Positions 8,442 to 16,320 of a stretch of DNA of 64,000 nt are shown here, piece by piece. Below the pieces are notes generated by a model. The model was not told the DNA's origin. It saw only the letters and a program-made list of their open reading frames with translations, and searched no databases. Each line of letters opens with the position of its first letter. Position 1 is the first letter of the stretch. Made by a program: the position numbers and the translations under genes. The stretch spans positions 1 through 64,000 of the forward strand of contig NZ_FNFB01000016.1 in the NCBI RefSeq assembly GCF_900100395.1, read 5' to 3'. Origin of the DNA: Nonomuraea maritima (GTDB taxonomy: Bacteria; Actinomycetota; Actinomycetes; Streptosporangiales; Streptosporangiaceae).

Positions 8442-9236
8442 ATGACGACTCTTCAGACGGTCTTCGCCAAGGCGAAGGCGGACAACCGCGCCGCGCTCGT
8501 CGGCTACCTGCCCGCGGGCTTCCCGTCCAAGGACGGCGCCGTCGCCGCCGCCGCGGCGCTGGTGGAGGCCGGCTGCGACGTCATCGAGATCGGCCTGCCC
8601 TACTCCGACCCGCTGATGGACGGGCCGACGATCCAGGACGCCGTGCACCGCTCGCTGTCCAACGGCACGCGGATCGCCGACGTCCTGCGGACGGTCGAGG
8701 GCGTCGCCGCCACGGGCGCCGCCACGCTCGTCATGACGTACTGGAACCCGATCGACAAGTACGGCGCCGACCGGTTCGCGCGCGACCTCGCCAACGCGGG
8801 CGGCGTGGGCACCATCACGCCCGACCTGACGCCCGAGGAGTCCGGGCCGTGGCGCACCGCCTCGGCCGACGCGGGCATCGACACGGTGTTCCTGGTGGCG
8901 CCGAGCTCGACCGAGGAGCGCATCAAGGCGGTCGTCGAGTGCTGCACGGGCTTCGTGTACGCCGCCTCGCTCATGGGTGTCACGGGCGCCAGGGAGAGCG
9001 TCAACGTCGCGGCCGAGGGCCTGGTCGAGCGCATCCGCGCGCACACCGATCTGCCGGTGTGCGTCGGCCTCGGCGTCGGTACGGGTGCCCAGGCCGCCGA
9101 GGTCGCCGCCTACGCCGACGGTGTCATCGTGGGGTCGGCGTTCATCCGTCGCATCCTCGACGCGCCCGACGGGGCCGCGGGCCGGGCGTCCATCTCGGTC
9201 CTGGCCAGGGACATGGCGCAGGGCGTCCGCCGCTAG
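8442..9236 (+). CDS. trpA: Tryptophan synthase alpha subunit
   Basis: Cleaves indole-3-glycerol phosphate to indole and glyceraldehyde-3-phosphate; indole is tunnelled to TrpB. 264 aa from the ATG at 8442. The catalytic pair falls at the canonical numbers Glu49 and Asp60 in VIEIGLPYSDPLMDGP, and phosphate-loop sequence GLGVGTG is near residue 208. An in-frame GTG at 8397 would add 15 residues with no family similarity and no clear SD, so it was not chosen. It ends 12 nt from a convergent TetR gene and closes the trp block. Confidence 0.97.
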   Translation: MTTLQTVFAKAKADNRAALVGYLPAGFPSKDGAVAAAAALVEAGCDVIEIGLPYSDPLMDGPTIQDAVHRSLSNGTRIADVLRTVEGVAATGAATLVMTYWNPIDKYGADRFARDLANAGGVGTITPDLTPEESGPWRTASADAGIDTVFLVAPSSTEERIKAVVECCTGFVYAASLMGVTGARESVNVAAEGLVERIRAHTDLPVCVGLGVGTGAQAAEVAAYADGVIVGSAFIRRILDAPDGAAGRASISVLARDMAQGVRR

Positions 9237-9248
9237 CGTGCGGCGGGC

Positions 9249-9848
9249 TCACCGCCGGAACGTGTCCGCGGGTGCGTGGCCCGTGGCGCGGGCGTAGAGC
9301 GCGGCCAGCTCGTCGGCGTAGGCGTCGAGGTCGGTGCCGGGGCTCGCGTCGAGGAGGAGCGGCAGGCCGTCCAGCGTCCGATGGATCGCCATCGCCATCA
9401 CCCGGGTGTCGAAGGCGGCGAACTCGCCGCCGTCCCGGCCGCGGGCCAGCAGCCGCTCGAGAAGTGACGACCCGGCAGGACTCTCCGGCCGCCGATGGTG
9501 GTGAATCTCCGTGGCCGCGCGCATCTCGGCCGGGTGTTCCTTGACGTACGCGACCGTCGAGCGGATGTAGGAGTCCAGCGCCTCGCGCGCGGTCGTCGCG
9601 CCGCCGACCCGTCGTTCCAGGTAGATCGCCAGGTCGCCGTGGACGGTGGCGATCACCTGACTCATCAGCTCGTCCTTGCTGTCGAAGTGGTACGAGATGA
9701 GCCTGGTGCTGCTGAGGCGCGCCCGTTCGGCTATCCGGGCGAAGGAGGCCTGGTGGTATCCGAGCTCGGCGATCGTGGCGATCGTGGCCTTCACGATCTG
9801 CATCCGTCTGGCGGAACCCGTGATCGTACCCTCCTTCTTTACCTGCAT
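9249..9848 (-). CDS. TetR family transcriptional regulator
   Basis: 199-aa repressor-type protein. The N-terminal helix-turn-helix spans about residues 15-60, with the family pattern IAELGYHQASFARIAERA then LISYHFDSKDEL. The C-terminal ligand domain has no recognisable specificity. It is divergent from the MauE-like/DsbA-like pair and convergent with trpA. Its own start codon lies inside a pair of inverted repeats (see 9838-9875), so self-repression and control of the divergent pair are likely. No SD precedes the ATG at 9848; a second ATG 15 codons in (preceded by an AAGGAGG far upstream) is an alternative start, or the mRNA is leaderless. Confidence 0.93.
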   Translation of the reverse strand: MQVKKEGTITGSARRMQIVKATIATIAELGYHQASFARIAERARLSSTRLISYHFDSKDELMSQVIATVHGDLAIYLERRVGGATTAREALDSYIRSTVAYVKEHPAEMRAATEIHHHRRPESPAGSSLLERLLARGRDGGEFAAFDTRVMAMAIHRTLDGLPLLLDASPGTDLDAYADELAALYARATGHAPADTFRR

Positions 9849-9875
9849 GGGTAACTTTTACCTCAGGTAGGTAAA
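9838..9875. promoter_or_regulatory. Paired palindromic operator over the TetR start
   Basis: Two related inverted repeats stand side by side: TTACC-TGCATG-GGTAA at 9839-9854, which contains the TetR ATG on the minus strand, and TTTACCT-CAGGT-AGGTAAA at 9857-9875, a perfect 7-bp arm palindrome. Half-site TTTACC/GGTAAA recurs four times. Location between divergent genes fits a TetR autoregulatory operator; binding is inferred. Confidence 0.75.
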
Positions 9876-9995
9876 TGGGGCAATCCTTCGAGTGGGAAGG
9901 TGAAAGCCGGCTTAGCCGGCGCTTATCCGGCGCGTGGTCGGATGATGTTCCGGGTACTGTGCGCTTCTCGGCGCAGAGACAGAGGAGAGACACTC

Positions 9996-10523
9996 GTGAC
10001 CGCGTCACCGTTCCTGTTGTCACGGAAAGCGACAGTGACGATACCCTGGGTGACGACCGTCGCCCGGCTCGTCCTGGGTGGAGTGCTGATCGTCGCTGGT
10101 GGGCTGAAGATCGGCAATCCCGCTGACTCCGTCGTGGCGGTCAAGGCCTATCAGCTGCTGCCCGACTCGATCGCCATCGCGGTGGGTTACGCCCTTCCGA
10201 TCCTGGAGATCGTCGTCGGCCTGCTGTTGGTCGTCGGTCTGCTGACCAGGGTGGCTGGAGTGATCGCCGGTCTGCTCATGTTCGCGTTCGTCTTCGGCAT
10301 CGCCTGGGCGTGGGCGAACGGCCTGCGGATCGACTGCGGCTGCTTCGGCGGCGGCGGCCAGCTGGGCGCGGGACAGGAGCCGACGTACCTGCTCGACATC
10401 GTGCGCGACTTCGGCCTGATGCTGCTGGGCGTGTGGGCCGTGAGTTTCCCGCCGGGCCGGTTCGCGCTCGACGGAGCCCTCGGCATCGAGGGTGGCGCTC
10501 GTGATGACGAGGAGGATCAGTGA
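9996..10523 (+). CDS. MauE/DoxX-like membrane protein
   Basis: 175-aa membrane protein with four predicted helices (about residues 20-38, 58-82, 86-105, 135-150). It matches the MauE/DoxX-like family by its helix pattern and by the DCGCFGGG motif, with Cys114 and Cys116, in the loop after helix 3. MauE-type proteins are thought to pass reducing or oxidising equivalents to extracytoplasmic thiol proteins. The GTG at 9996 has AGAGGAGAGA 6 nt upstream; an upstream ATG frame lacks family sequence. It overlaps the DsbA-like gene by 4 nt (GTGA), and the pair probably forms an extracytoplasmic disulfide redox relay, possibly controlled by the divergent TetR. Confidence 0.85.
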   Translation: MTASPFLLSRKATVTIPWVTTVARLVLGGVLIVAGGLKIGNPADSVVAVKAYQLLPDSIAIAVGYALPILEIVVGLLLVVGLLTRVAGVIAGLLMFAFVFGIAWAWANGLRIDCGCFGGGGQLGAGQEPTYLLDIVRDFGLMLLGVWAVSFPPGRFALDGALGIEGGARDDEEDQ

Positions 10524-11287
10524 ACACCAAGGGCGGACGGACGAACACCATGCCGAAGTCGGCACGCGAGAAGATCAAGGAACAGCAGGCCGCCGCTCGT
10601 GCCCGTGATCGGCGCAAGCGCATGGTGACCTACGTGACCGCAGGCGTGGTCGCGGTGGCCGCGGTCGGGGCCGGTTGGTGGTACTCGGCGATGAACTCCA
10701 AGTCGGAGCAGGCCGCCGCCCAGCTCGCGCCGGTCACCATACAGCCCGACGGCAGCATCGCGATGGCCCAGGCCGGCGTGAATTCGCCCGTGGTCGACAT
10801 CTACGAGGACTTCCAGTGTCCCGCCTGCCAGGAGCTGGAGCGGGTCAGCGGGCCGACGTTCAAGAACCTCGCCCTGGAGGGCAAGGCCAAGGTCGTCTAC
10901 CACCCGATCACGATCTTCTCGCAGGAGCCGACCCGGTCCAACTCCCTGCGCGCCGCCAACGCGGCCCGCTGCATCACCGAGGGCAAGCAGTGGATGGCCT
11001 TCCACGACCTGCTCTTCCGCAACCAGCCGGTCGAGACCGAGACCGGTTTCACGCCCGACCAGCTGAAGGAATGGGGCAAGGAGGCCGGGGTCACCGCACC
11101 CGACTTCGACGCCTGCGTCACCGGCGAGAAGAACCGCGCCGCGCAGGACGCGTACAGCCAGAGGGTCATCGCCGATCAGAAGATCGATCACACGCCCACA
11201 GTGAAACTGAACGGTACGGAAATAGACAATGGGGTAGTCTTCAGCCCGCGGCAGCTGCGCGATGAGATTACCAAGGCGGCCAAGTAG
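10520..11287 (+). CDS. Membrane-anchored DsbA-like thioredoxin-fold protein
   Basis: 255 aa. A basic cytoplasmic N-terminus (residues 1-36) is followed by one membrane helix (37-57) and an extracytoplasmic thioredoxin-fold domain (75-250). The active site is C100-P-A-C103 in DFQCPACQEL, and the cis-Pro loop is HTPTVKLNG near residue 226. This is the actinobacterial DsbA/BdbD-like class that oxidises or isomerises disulfides outside the membrane. The GTG at 10520 overlaps the stop of the MauE-like partner and has AGGAGG at 10509-10514. lgt follows 16 nt later, so redox and lipoprotein maturation genes may be co-transcribed. Confidence 0.92.
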   Translation: MNTKGGRTNTMPKSAREKIKEQQAAARARDRRKRMVTYVTAGVVAVAAVGAGWWYSAMNSKSEQAAAQLAPVTIQPDGSIAMAQAGVNSPVVDIYEDFQCPACQELERVSGPTFKNLALEGKAKVVYHPITIFSQEPTRSNSLRAANAARCITEGKQWMAFHDLLFRNQPVETETGFTPDQLKEWGKEAGVTAPDFDACVTGEKNRAAQDAYSQRVIADQKIDHTPTVKLNGTEIDNGVVFSPRQLRDEITKAAK

Positions 11288-11302
11288 TCTCCGCTTCCGC
11301 TA

Positions 11303-12397
11303 ATGTCACCTGACATGCCCCTTGCCTCGATTCCCAGCCCTTCCCAGGGCGTCTGGTATCTCGGAATCATCCCTATCCGGGCTTATGCACTGTGCATCGT
11401 GCTCGGCGTCGTCGTCGCCGTCTGGCTGAGCGAACGGCGCTGGCGCGCTCGCGGTGGCCAGGCGGGGACGATCATCGACATCGCGGTTCCCGCGGTCATC
11501 TTCGGTCTGATCGGCGGCCGTCTCTACCACGTCATCACCGACTGGCAGACCTACTTCGGCAGCCGTGCGATCAAGCAGCCGTACCAGGCGCTGTTCATCT
11601 GGGAGGGCGGCCTCGGCATCTGGGGGGCGGTCGCGCTCGGCGCCGTCGGCGTGTGGTGGGCCGCGCGCAAGCGCGGCCTGTCCATGAGCGCGATCGCCGA
11701 CACGGTCGCGCCCGGCATCGCCTTCGCCCAGGCCATCGGCCGCTGGGGCAACTGGTTCAACCAGGAGCTGTACGGCGCGCCCACGACGCTGCCGTGGGGT
11801 CTGGAGATCGACGTCAACCACGGGGGCGAGCCCGGCGTCCTGTACCACCCGACGTTCCTGTACGAGTCCATCTGGAACGTCATCCTCGGGTTCGCGCTCA
11901 TCCTCGTGGGCCGGCGTTTCGCGCTGCGCCACGGGCGGCTGTTCGCCCTCTACGTCGCCGGTTACACGTTCGGCCGCTTCTGGATCGAGGGGCTGCGCAT
12001 CGACCCGGTGGGCGGGGTCGACCACGCGGTCGAGTTCCTGTCGCTGCGGCTCAACCAGTGGACGGCGATCGTGCTGTTCGTCCTCGCGCTGGTCTACTTC
12101 TTCGCCACCCGGAACAAGTCGGGTGAGGAGATCGTGCTGCCGCCGTCCGACCCGTCGCAGGACTCCGGGGCGGCGGTCGATCCGGCGCACCCGTCCGGCC
12201 AGGCAGATTCCGGCACGGCTGAGTCCTCCGACGGTTCCGAGGCGGGTCCGTCCGAGGGAGGGTCTTCCTCGGACGGCTCCGAAGGCGGTGAGCCGCGATC
12301 CGCCGGCTCGGATGATGCGGCGTCGCAGGCGGGCGACGAGCGGGCGGTCTCGGCGTCCGATGCCGCAGGAGCCGTGACGAAGGAGAAGAACTCCTGA
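11303..12397 (+). CDS. lgt: Prolipoprotein diacylglyceryl transferase with acidic C-terminal tail
   Basis: Adds diacylglycerol from phosphatidylglycerol to the lipobox cysteine of prelipoproteins; integral membrane enzyme with about seven helices in residues 20-275. The Lgt signature is present: G146-R147-W-G-N150-W-F-N153-Q-E155, plus an early HVITDW region and a late GYTFGRFWIEGLRID with a catalytic-type Arg. Residues 280-364 form a Ser/Glu/Asp-rich disordered extension, common in actinomycete Lgt and absent in enteric ones. The ATG at 11303 lacks a clear SD; an ATG at 11315 is the alternative. Four predicted lipoproteins in this window (two LivK-like proteins, the subtilase, two small proteins) would be substrates. 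Confidence 0.96.
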   Translation: MSPDMPLASIPSPSQGVWYLGIIPIRAYALCIVLGVVVAVWLSERRWRARGGQAGTIIDIAVPAVIFGLIGGRLYHVITDWQTYFGSRAIKQPYQALFIWEGGLGIWGAVALGAVGVWWAARKRGLSMSAIADTVAPGIAFAQAIGRWGNWFNQELYGAPTTLPWGLEIDVNHGGEPGVLYHPTFLYESIWNVILGFALILVGRRFALRHGRLFALYVAGYTFGRFWIEGLRIDPVGGVDHAVEFLSLRLNQWTAIVLFVLALVYFFATRNKSGEEIVLPPSDPSQDSGAAVDPAHPSGQADSGTAESSDGSEAGPSEGGSSSDGSEGGEPRSAGSDDAASQAGDERAVSASDAAGAVTKEKNS

Positions 12398-12560
12398 TGC
12401 GTGGTCGCGCGGAGGCCCTTCACCGCCGCCGCGACGTCACCGGGGGCCTGTCCGGGCTCTCGGTGGTCGGCGCGCTGTCCGGTGCGGTGGGTCGTTCGGT
12501 GCGGGCCTTCGCGCTCGGCACCTCGGCAGAAGTCTGGGGTCCGATCCGGACGCCGGGCCT

Positions 12561-14516
12561 GTGATGGCCCGCAGAAGGAGCGCACCAGGTCCCGGCGGCC
12601 GCCCGTCCAGGGGGGCCGCGGGCAGCAACAACCGTGGCGACGACCGGGCCGCCCCGGGCACTGACAGCGGCGCCTGGCCGCCTCCCGCAGAAGGCTTCGA
12701 CGCCTGGCGATCGCACGCCGGACCGGGCGCGCCCGAGGGTGACGGCCGATCCCCGAGCGTCGCCGACGGCGCCGGGTTCTCCGGCGGCGAGCACGATGCG
12801 CCCGGCGCGGGCCGGCGTGGGCGCTCGGCCGGTGGACGTGGCCGGCGGGCGGGGCATACCCGTGGACGTCCCGAGCCCATGACGGGCGCCGGTGACGGCG
12901 ACTGGCAGGCGCCGGGTGACGAGAGCCTGTTCGCCGACAACCGTGACCGTGGCACTCGCCCGGCGTCCCCGCCCGACAGCGGTGGCTGGGGCGCGGCACA
13001 GCCGACGAGCGGCGCCTGGGAAAGCGCTCACCCGGCGAGCGGGGAAGACGCGCGCCCGGCGAGCGGCGGTTGGGACGTTGCCGAATCGCGCGGCGGGCGG
13101 CGGCGCGCGCGTACGGCCGACATGCCCCCTGAGGGCGCGGGCCGGCAGTCGGCGGGCCCGGACAGCGGGGCGTGGCGGCAGGACAGAGCCGACGGAGGAC
13201 GCCGGCGGCAGGACCGCGCAGCGGGCAGCCGCCGTGGAGACGACCGCCCGGCGGAGGCGTATGCCGAGGGGCAGGAGGCGCATCCCGGCTCGTGGGGTCC
13301 TGCCGACAACGGCGGGCCCGACAACTGGGCCCAGGCCGACAACTCCGGCACCGCCCGGTCCGAGCGAACGTCCCGGCGCGGCCGTCGTGGCAGGGGCGAG
13401 GGGGCCACGCGGGCGGCTCACACGGACGGGTTCGAGGACGTAGGAACCGCGCGGGCGGCTCGTACCGACGGGTTCGAGGTCGCGGGGCGCGCACGGGCGG
13501 CCGGGACCGATGGGTTCGAGGCGGTAGGACAGGCGCGGCGGGCTCGTACCGATGGGTTCGAGGCTGCCGGGCACGCGCGGGCGGCCGGGACCGATGGGTT
13601 CGAGGCGGTTGTCGCCGGTGAGGGCGGGGACGGGTTCGACGCGTATCCCCGGGTCGGCGGGCCCGCCAGGGCCGAGGCGGCGTCGCGGGAGATGGCGGCG
13701 CAGGCGGCCGGCGGCGGGAGCCGTAAGCGGCGGCGTCCGCCACCATCCGACTGGCAGTTCCCCTTGCTCACCGGCATGGGGCTGCGTCCGGAACAGCAGC
13801 GGGTGATCGTCATCGTCGCCATGGTCGTCGTGGTGCTCGCGGGCGGCGTGGGTCTCGTGGCGGCCATCAACTCGATCGGCAGCTACACGCCCGCAGAACG
13901 GTCCGGCGCGACCGTGCTCACCCCGAACGAGGCGCTGCCGCAGGTGTTCCACGGCTGGGACTCGCCCGAGCTGTTCGCGCCGCTCAGCGAGCGTGCCAAG
14001 GACGGCAAGCCGCTCACCGACAAGGAAGTGTTCGGGCAGACCGAGCTGCCGGTCGCCAAGAAGCTCAAGCTCAAGCTCGTCGCCAAGAAGCTCGACGCCG
14101 AGTGCGCCGCCGCGCTGCTGGGCGAATCCCTGATCGAGCAGGTGGACGACGCCGGCTGCACGCAGGCCGCGCGGGGGCTGTACGTGAGCTCCGACCGCCG
14201 CTACGTCGGGCAGTACACCCTGCTGAACCTCAAGGACAGCGAGTCGGCCGCGGAACTCGTCGACGCGTTGGAGATCCAGTACCGCGGTGGATGGACCCGG
14301 CCCCTGAAGTCGACCAAGGCGGTCTTCCCGGCGGGCGGCTACTCCGAGGCGGGCGGCTACGCCCTCGGACACTACGTCGGCCTGGTGTGGCTCGGCAGGG
14401 CCGACGGCACCGAGCCCGACGCCAAGGACGACTTCGTCTCGCTGACCCTGGCGCTGCGCGGCGCCGAGAAGGCCATTTATCGCCGCGTCGTCTCCATCAC
14501 CGGGCCGTCCTCCTGA
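12561..14516 (+). CDS. Single-pass membrane protein with repeat-rich cytoplasmic N-terminus, unknown function
   Basis: 651 aa (GTG 12561 or the adjacent ATG 12564). Residues 1-400 are disordered, rich in Gly, Ala, Arg and Asp, and include four to five 14-aa repeats starting TDGFE. A basic patch (KRRRPPP) precedes one membrane helix at about 414-436. Residues 437-651 form a globular extracytoplasmic domain with LIEQVDDAGCTQAARGLY and GQYTLLNLKDSESAAELVDAL. That domain is similar to the smaller protein at 15490, so the two are paralogues. I do not recognise a named family. It lies 163 nt after lgt; the extracellular domain may be a sensor or cell-envelope factor, which is a guess. Confidence 0.8.
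   Translation: MMARRRSAPGPGGRPSRGAAGSNNRGDDRAAPGTDSGAWPPPAEGFDAWRSHAGPGAPEGDGRSPSVADGAGFSGGEHDAPGAGRRGRSAGGRGRRAGHTRGRPEPMTGAGDGDWQAPGDESLFADNRDRGTRPASPPDSGGWGAAQPTSGAWESAHPASGEDARPASGGWDVAESRGGRRRARTADMPPEGAGRQSAGPDSGAWRQDRADGGRRRQDRAAGSRRGDDRPAEAYAEGQEAHPGSWGPADNGGPDNWAQADNSGTARSERTSRRGRRGRGEGATRAAHTDGFEDVGTARAARTDGFEVAGRARAAGTDGFEAVGQARRARTDGFEAAGHARAAGTDGFEAVVAGEGGDGFDAYPRVGGPARAEAASREMAAQAAGGGSRKRRRPPPSDWQFPLLTGMGLRPEQQRVIVIVAMVVVVLAGGVGLVAAINSIGSYTPAERSGATVLTPNEALPQVFHGWDSPELFAPLSERAKDGKPLTDKEVFGQTELPVAKKLKLKLVAKKLDAECAAALLGESLIEQVDDAGCTQAARGLYVSSDRRYVGQYTLLNLKDSESAAELVDALEIQYRGGWTRPLKSTKAVFPAGGYSEAGGYALGHYVGLVWLGRADGTEPDAKDDFVSLTLALRGAEKAIYRRVVSITGPSS
13422..13616 (+). repeat. 42-bp tandem repeats encoding TDGFE units
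   Basis: Four full 42-bp units start at 13422, 13464, 13506 and 13548, with a partial fifth at 13590. Each encodes TDGFEaxGxARAAx (14 residues) in the disordered part of the membrane protein. Units alternate in their last residue (R or G), which suggests a later doubling of a two-unit block. Confidence 0.9.
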
Positions 14517-14541
14517 CGCGTGCGTCCGACGGGCTGATCAC

Positions 14542-15042
14542 GTGACGGGCCTCGGTGTCCGGTTCCTGGATCGGCGCGAACGGAAGTACGGGTACGACGT
14601 CATCGACGAGGTGCTGGTGCGCTGTCCTCGGTGTGACGGGTGCGCTGCCGTCCTGGCGCATCCGACCACCCTTGAGGAGGCCGAGGCCGCTTCCACCGTG
14701 AGGGGTCTCCGCCGACGCCTGCGCCGCAGGGAGTGCGGCTACCGCAAGGACGAGACGGTCGGCTCCGCTGTCGTCGGCGGTCCTGTCGACCCCTTCTTCC
14801 GGCGACCGGTTCGGTTGCAGGAGGGGTGCCGCGGACGAGTGCTGTGGGCGTACGACGTCCGGCACCTCGACCTCCTGGAGCGCTACGTGGCCGCGAAGCC
14901 GCGCGAACGTGGAGAGCTTGCGCATGGGGCTCCGGCGAGCCTGGTCGAACGCCTGCCCACGTGGCTCACGACCGCCAAGAACCGAACCGAAATCTTGCGG
15001 ACGATCGTGTGCCTGCGCCCGACGCTGCCCGCTGACGGATAG
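14542..15042 (+). CDS. TFIIB-type zinc-ribbon-like protein
   Basis: 166-aa soluble protein. The first knuckle is C28-P-R-C31 (with an extra Cys34); the second shows only Cys65 in RRECGYRK where the family normally has CxxC, so one ligand is lost or Cys34 compensates. The C-terminal half has the family pattern RVLWAYDVRHLDLLERYVAAKPRERG then LPTWLTTAKNRTEILRTI. Such proteins are widespread and uncharacterised in actinomycetes. The GTG at 14542 lies 25 nt after the upstream membrane protein. Its placement between two paralogous membrane proteins may be incidental. Confidence 0.7.
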   Translation: MTGLGVRFLDRRERKYGYDVIDEVLVRCPRCDGCAAVLAHPTTLEEAEAASTVRGLRRRLRRRECGYRKDETVGSAVVGGPVDPFFRRPVRLQEGCRGRVLWAYDVRHLDLLERYVAAKPRERGELAHGAPASLVERLPTWLTTAKNRTEILRTIVCLRPTLPADG

Positions 15043-15489
15043 CGGGGGGCACGAGCTGTCTTCCCCGACTTCTGAGGACGCCGGAGTCGCCGAGGCCGAG
15101 CGGCAGGGCCGTCGGCACGGCGGCATCGGTGCGTCTGAGGTCACGGTGATCACTTGTGGGAGATCCGGTGGTGGACCGCTACCGCTGGGTGGCCCGCTCC
15201 CTGTGGGCGGGCCGCATCGATGGGTGGGGCGCTCCAGGTGGATGGCCTGCTTCCGGTGGGTGGGTCGTACGATCAGCGCGAGGGAGCCCGGGGGTTGGGC
15301 TTCACACGCGGGCGGGGTTGGTGGGCTGGTGGTGCTTTGCCGCTCGATGCCCCTTCTCGGCGGGCGCGGTTGTGCTGGGGTGCCGGCAGCACGCGGACTG
15401 TCGGTGCGGCAGCGTAGGTTGTCACTGGTCGGGGGGCCGGTGTCGCGCCGGTCGTCGGTGGATGTCGTGAGTTCGAGGGGTGCTGTTTG
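15043..15489. other. Gap between zinc-ribbon gene and second paralogue, no convincing gene
   Basis: About 450 nt with open frames in several phases but none with credible protein sequence or start signals. The plus strand is notably G/T-rich, with many GGGTGG and GGTGG words, for example around 15170-15290, that look like decayed short repeats. Only an SD (GAGGGG at 15475) for the following gene is recognisable. Confidence 0.6.
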
Positions 15490-16080
15490 ATGTCCCGTCG
15501 TGTGGTGCTGCCCGCAGTGACGGCCGTAGTGGTGGTGATCGCCGCCGTGGCGGGGTGGCTCTGGCTGCGCAAGGAGGAGCCACGGCCGGCCATGTTCCAC
15601 GCCGAGTCGACGTCCGCCTTCTACGCGACCATCGCGACCCGGCAGGCCGACGCCGCGCCGCTGACCGTCCAGGAGGTCCTCACGCCGGCCGCGCGTGCTC
15701 TGGGCAAGCTGACCCTCGACGCCACGGCGCAGTTCGACGACTGCGACGACGCTCTGCAGGGCCTCTCGGCCGACGGGTGCACGCAGGCGCTGCGTGCCAC
15801 GTACAAGGGGGAGGGCATGGCGGGGCAGTTCGTCATCTTCAACCTCGGTGACGGGAAGGCGGCGGACGCGCTGGTGGCGGGCCTGAGCAAGGACGGGTTC
15901 GTCCGGCAGGGCATCCCGTTCGACGCGGCGAGCAGCCAGGCGCAGGTCCGCGCGATGGGCCACTACGTGACCGTGAGCTGGGTCGGCGGGACGGCCTCCG
16001 CCGACGACCTGGTCCAGGCGCTCGTCGCACTCGACGGCCTCGGCCAGGTGGTCCAGACCCGCGTGGTCGCCGCCGGCTGA
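15490..16080 (+). CDS. Membrane-anchored extracytoplasmic protein, paralogue of the 12561 gene
   Basis: 196 aa: short basic N-terminus, one signal-anchor helix at about residues 7-27, and an extracytoplasmic domain at 35-196. The domain repeats the order seen in the 12561 product: a pair of cysteines (CDDALQGLSADGCTQALRATY), then GQFVIFNLGDGKAADALVAGL, then MGHYVTVSWVG. The two cysteines could form a disulfide. The ATG at 15490 has GAGGGG 9 nt upstream; a TTG directly before it is an alternative. Family and function are not recognised. Gene order 12561, zinc ribbon, 15490 suggests duplication with divergence of the N-terminal region. Confidence 0.78.
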   Translation: MSRRVVLPAVTAVVVVIAAVAGWLWLRKEEPRPAMFHAESTSAFYATIATRQADAAPLTVQEVLTPAARALGKLTLDATAQFDDCDDALQGLSADGCTQALRATYKGEGMAGQFVIFNLGDGKAADALVAGLSKDGFVRQGIPFDAASSQAQVRAMGHYVTVSWVGGTASADDLVQALVALDGLGQVVQTRVVAAG

Positions 16081-16320
16081 AGCCCACCCGCCGCCCGAAG
16101 CCCCAACCGGCTGCGGTGCCCGGTGACGGTCACAGCCGGCTGTCGGGCCGTGAGGGCCACAACGGGCTGCGGGTCGGGTCCGGGTCACCCCTTGCTGTGG
16201 AGTCTCGGAGGCGAGAGAGCGCTATCCCGCATGTCCTCTGAGCGCGCCATCTGCGGAGGTGTCGCGTTGCGGGTGTTCTGCGGGTGTGTTGCCCGTGGGG
16301 GTGTTACCGGTGGTGAGGCC

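Noticed and set aside
9142..10023. 293-codon minus-strand frame overlapping trpA end and TetR
   Set aside because: Overlaps two certain genes and shows no family pattern.
15156..15470. 104-codon Trp/Cys/Gly-rich frame in the 15.0-15.5 kb gap
   Set aside because: Very high Trp and Cys content, no SD at the start, no family; composition follows the GT-rich DNA.
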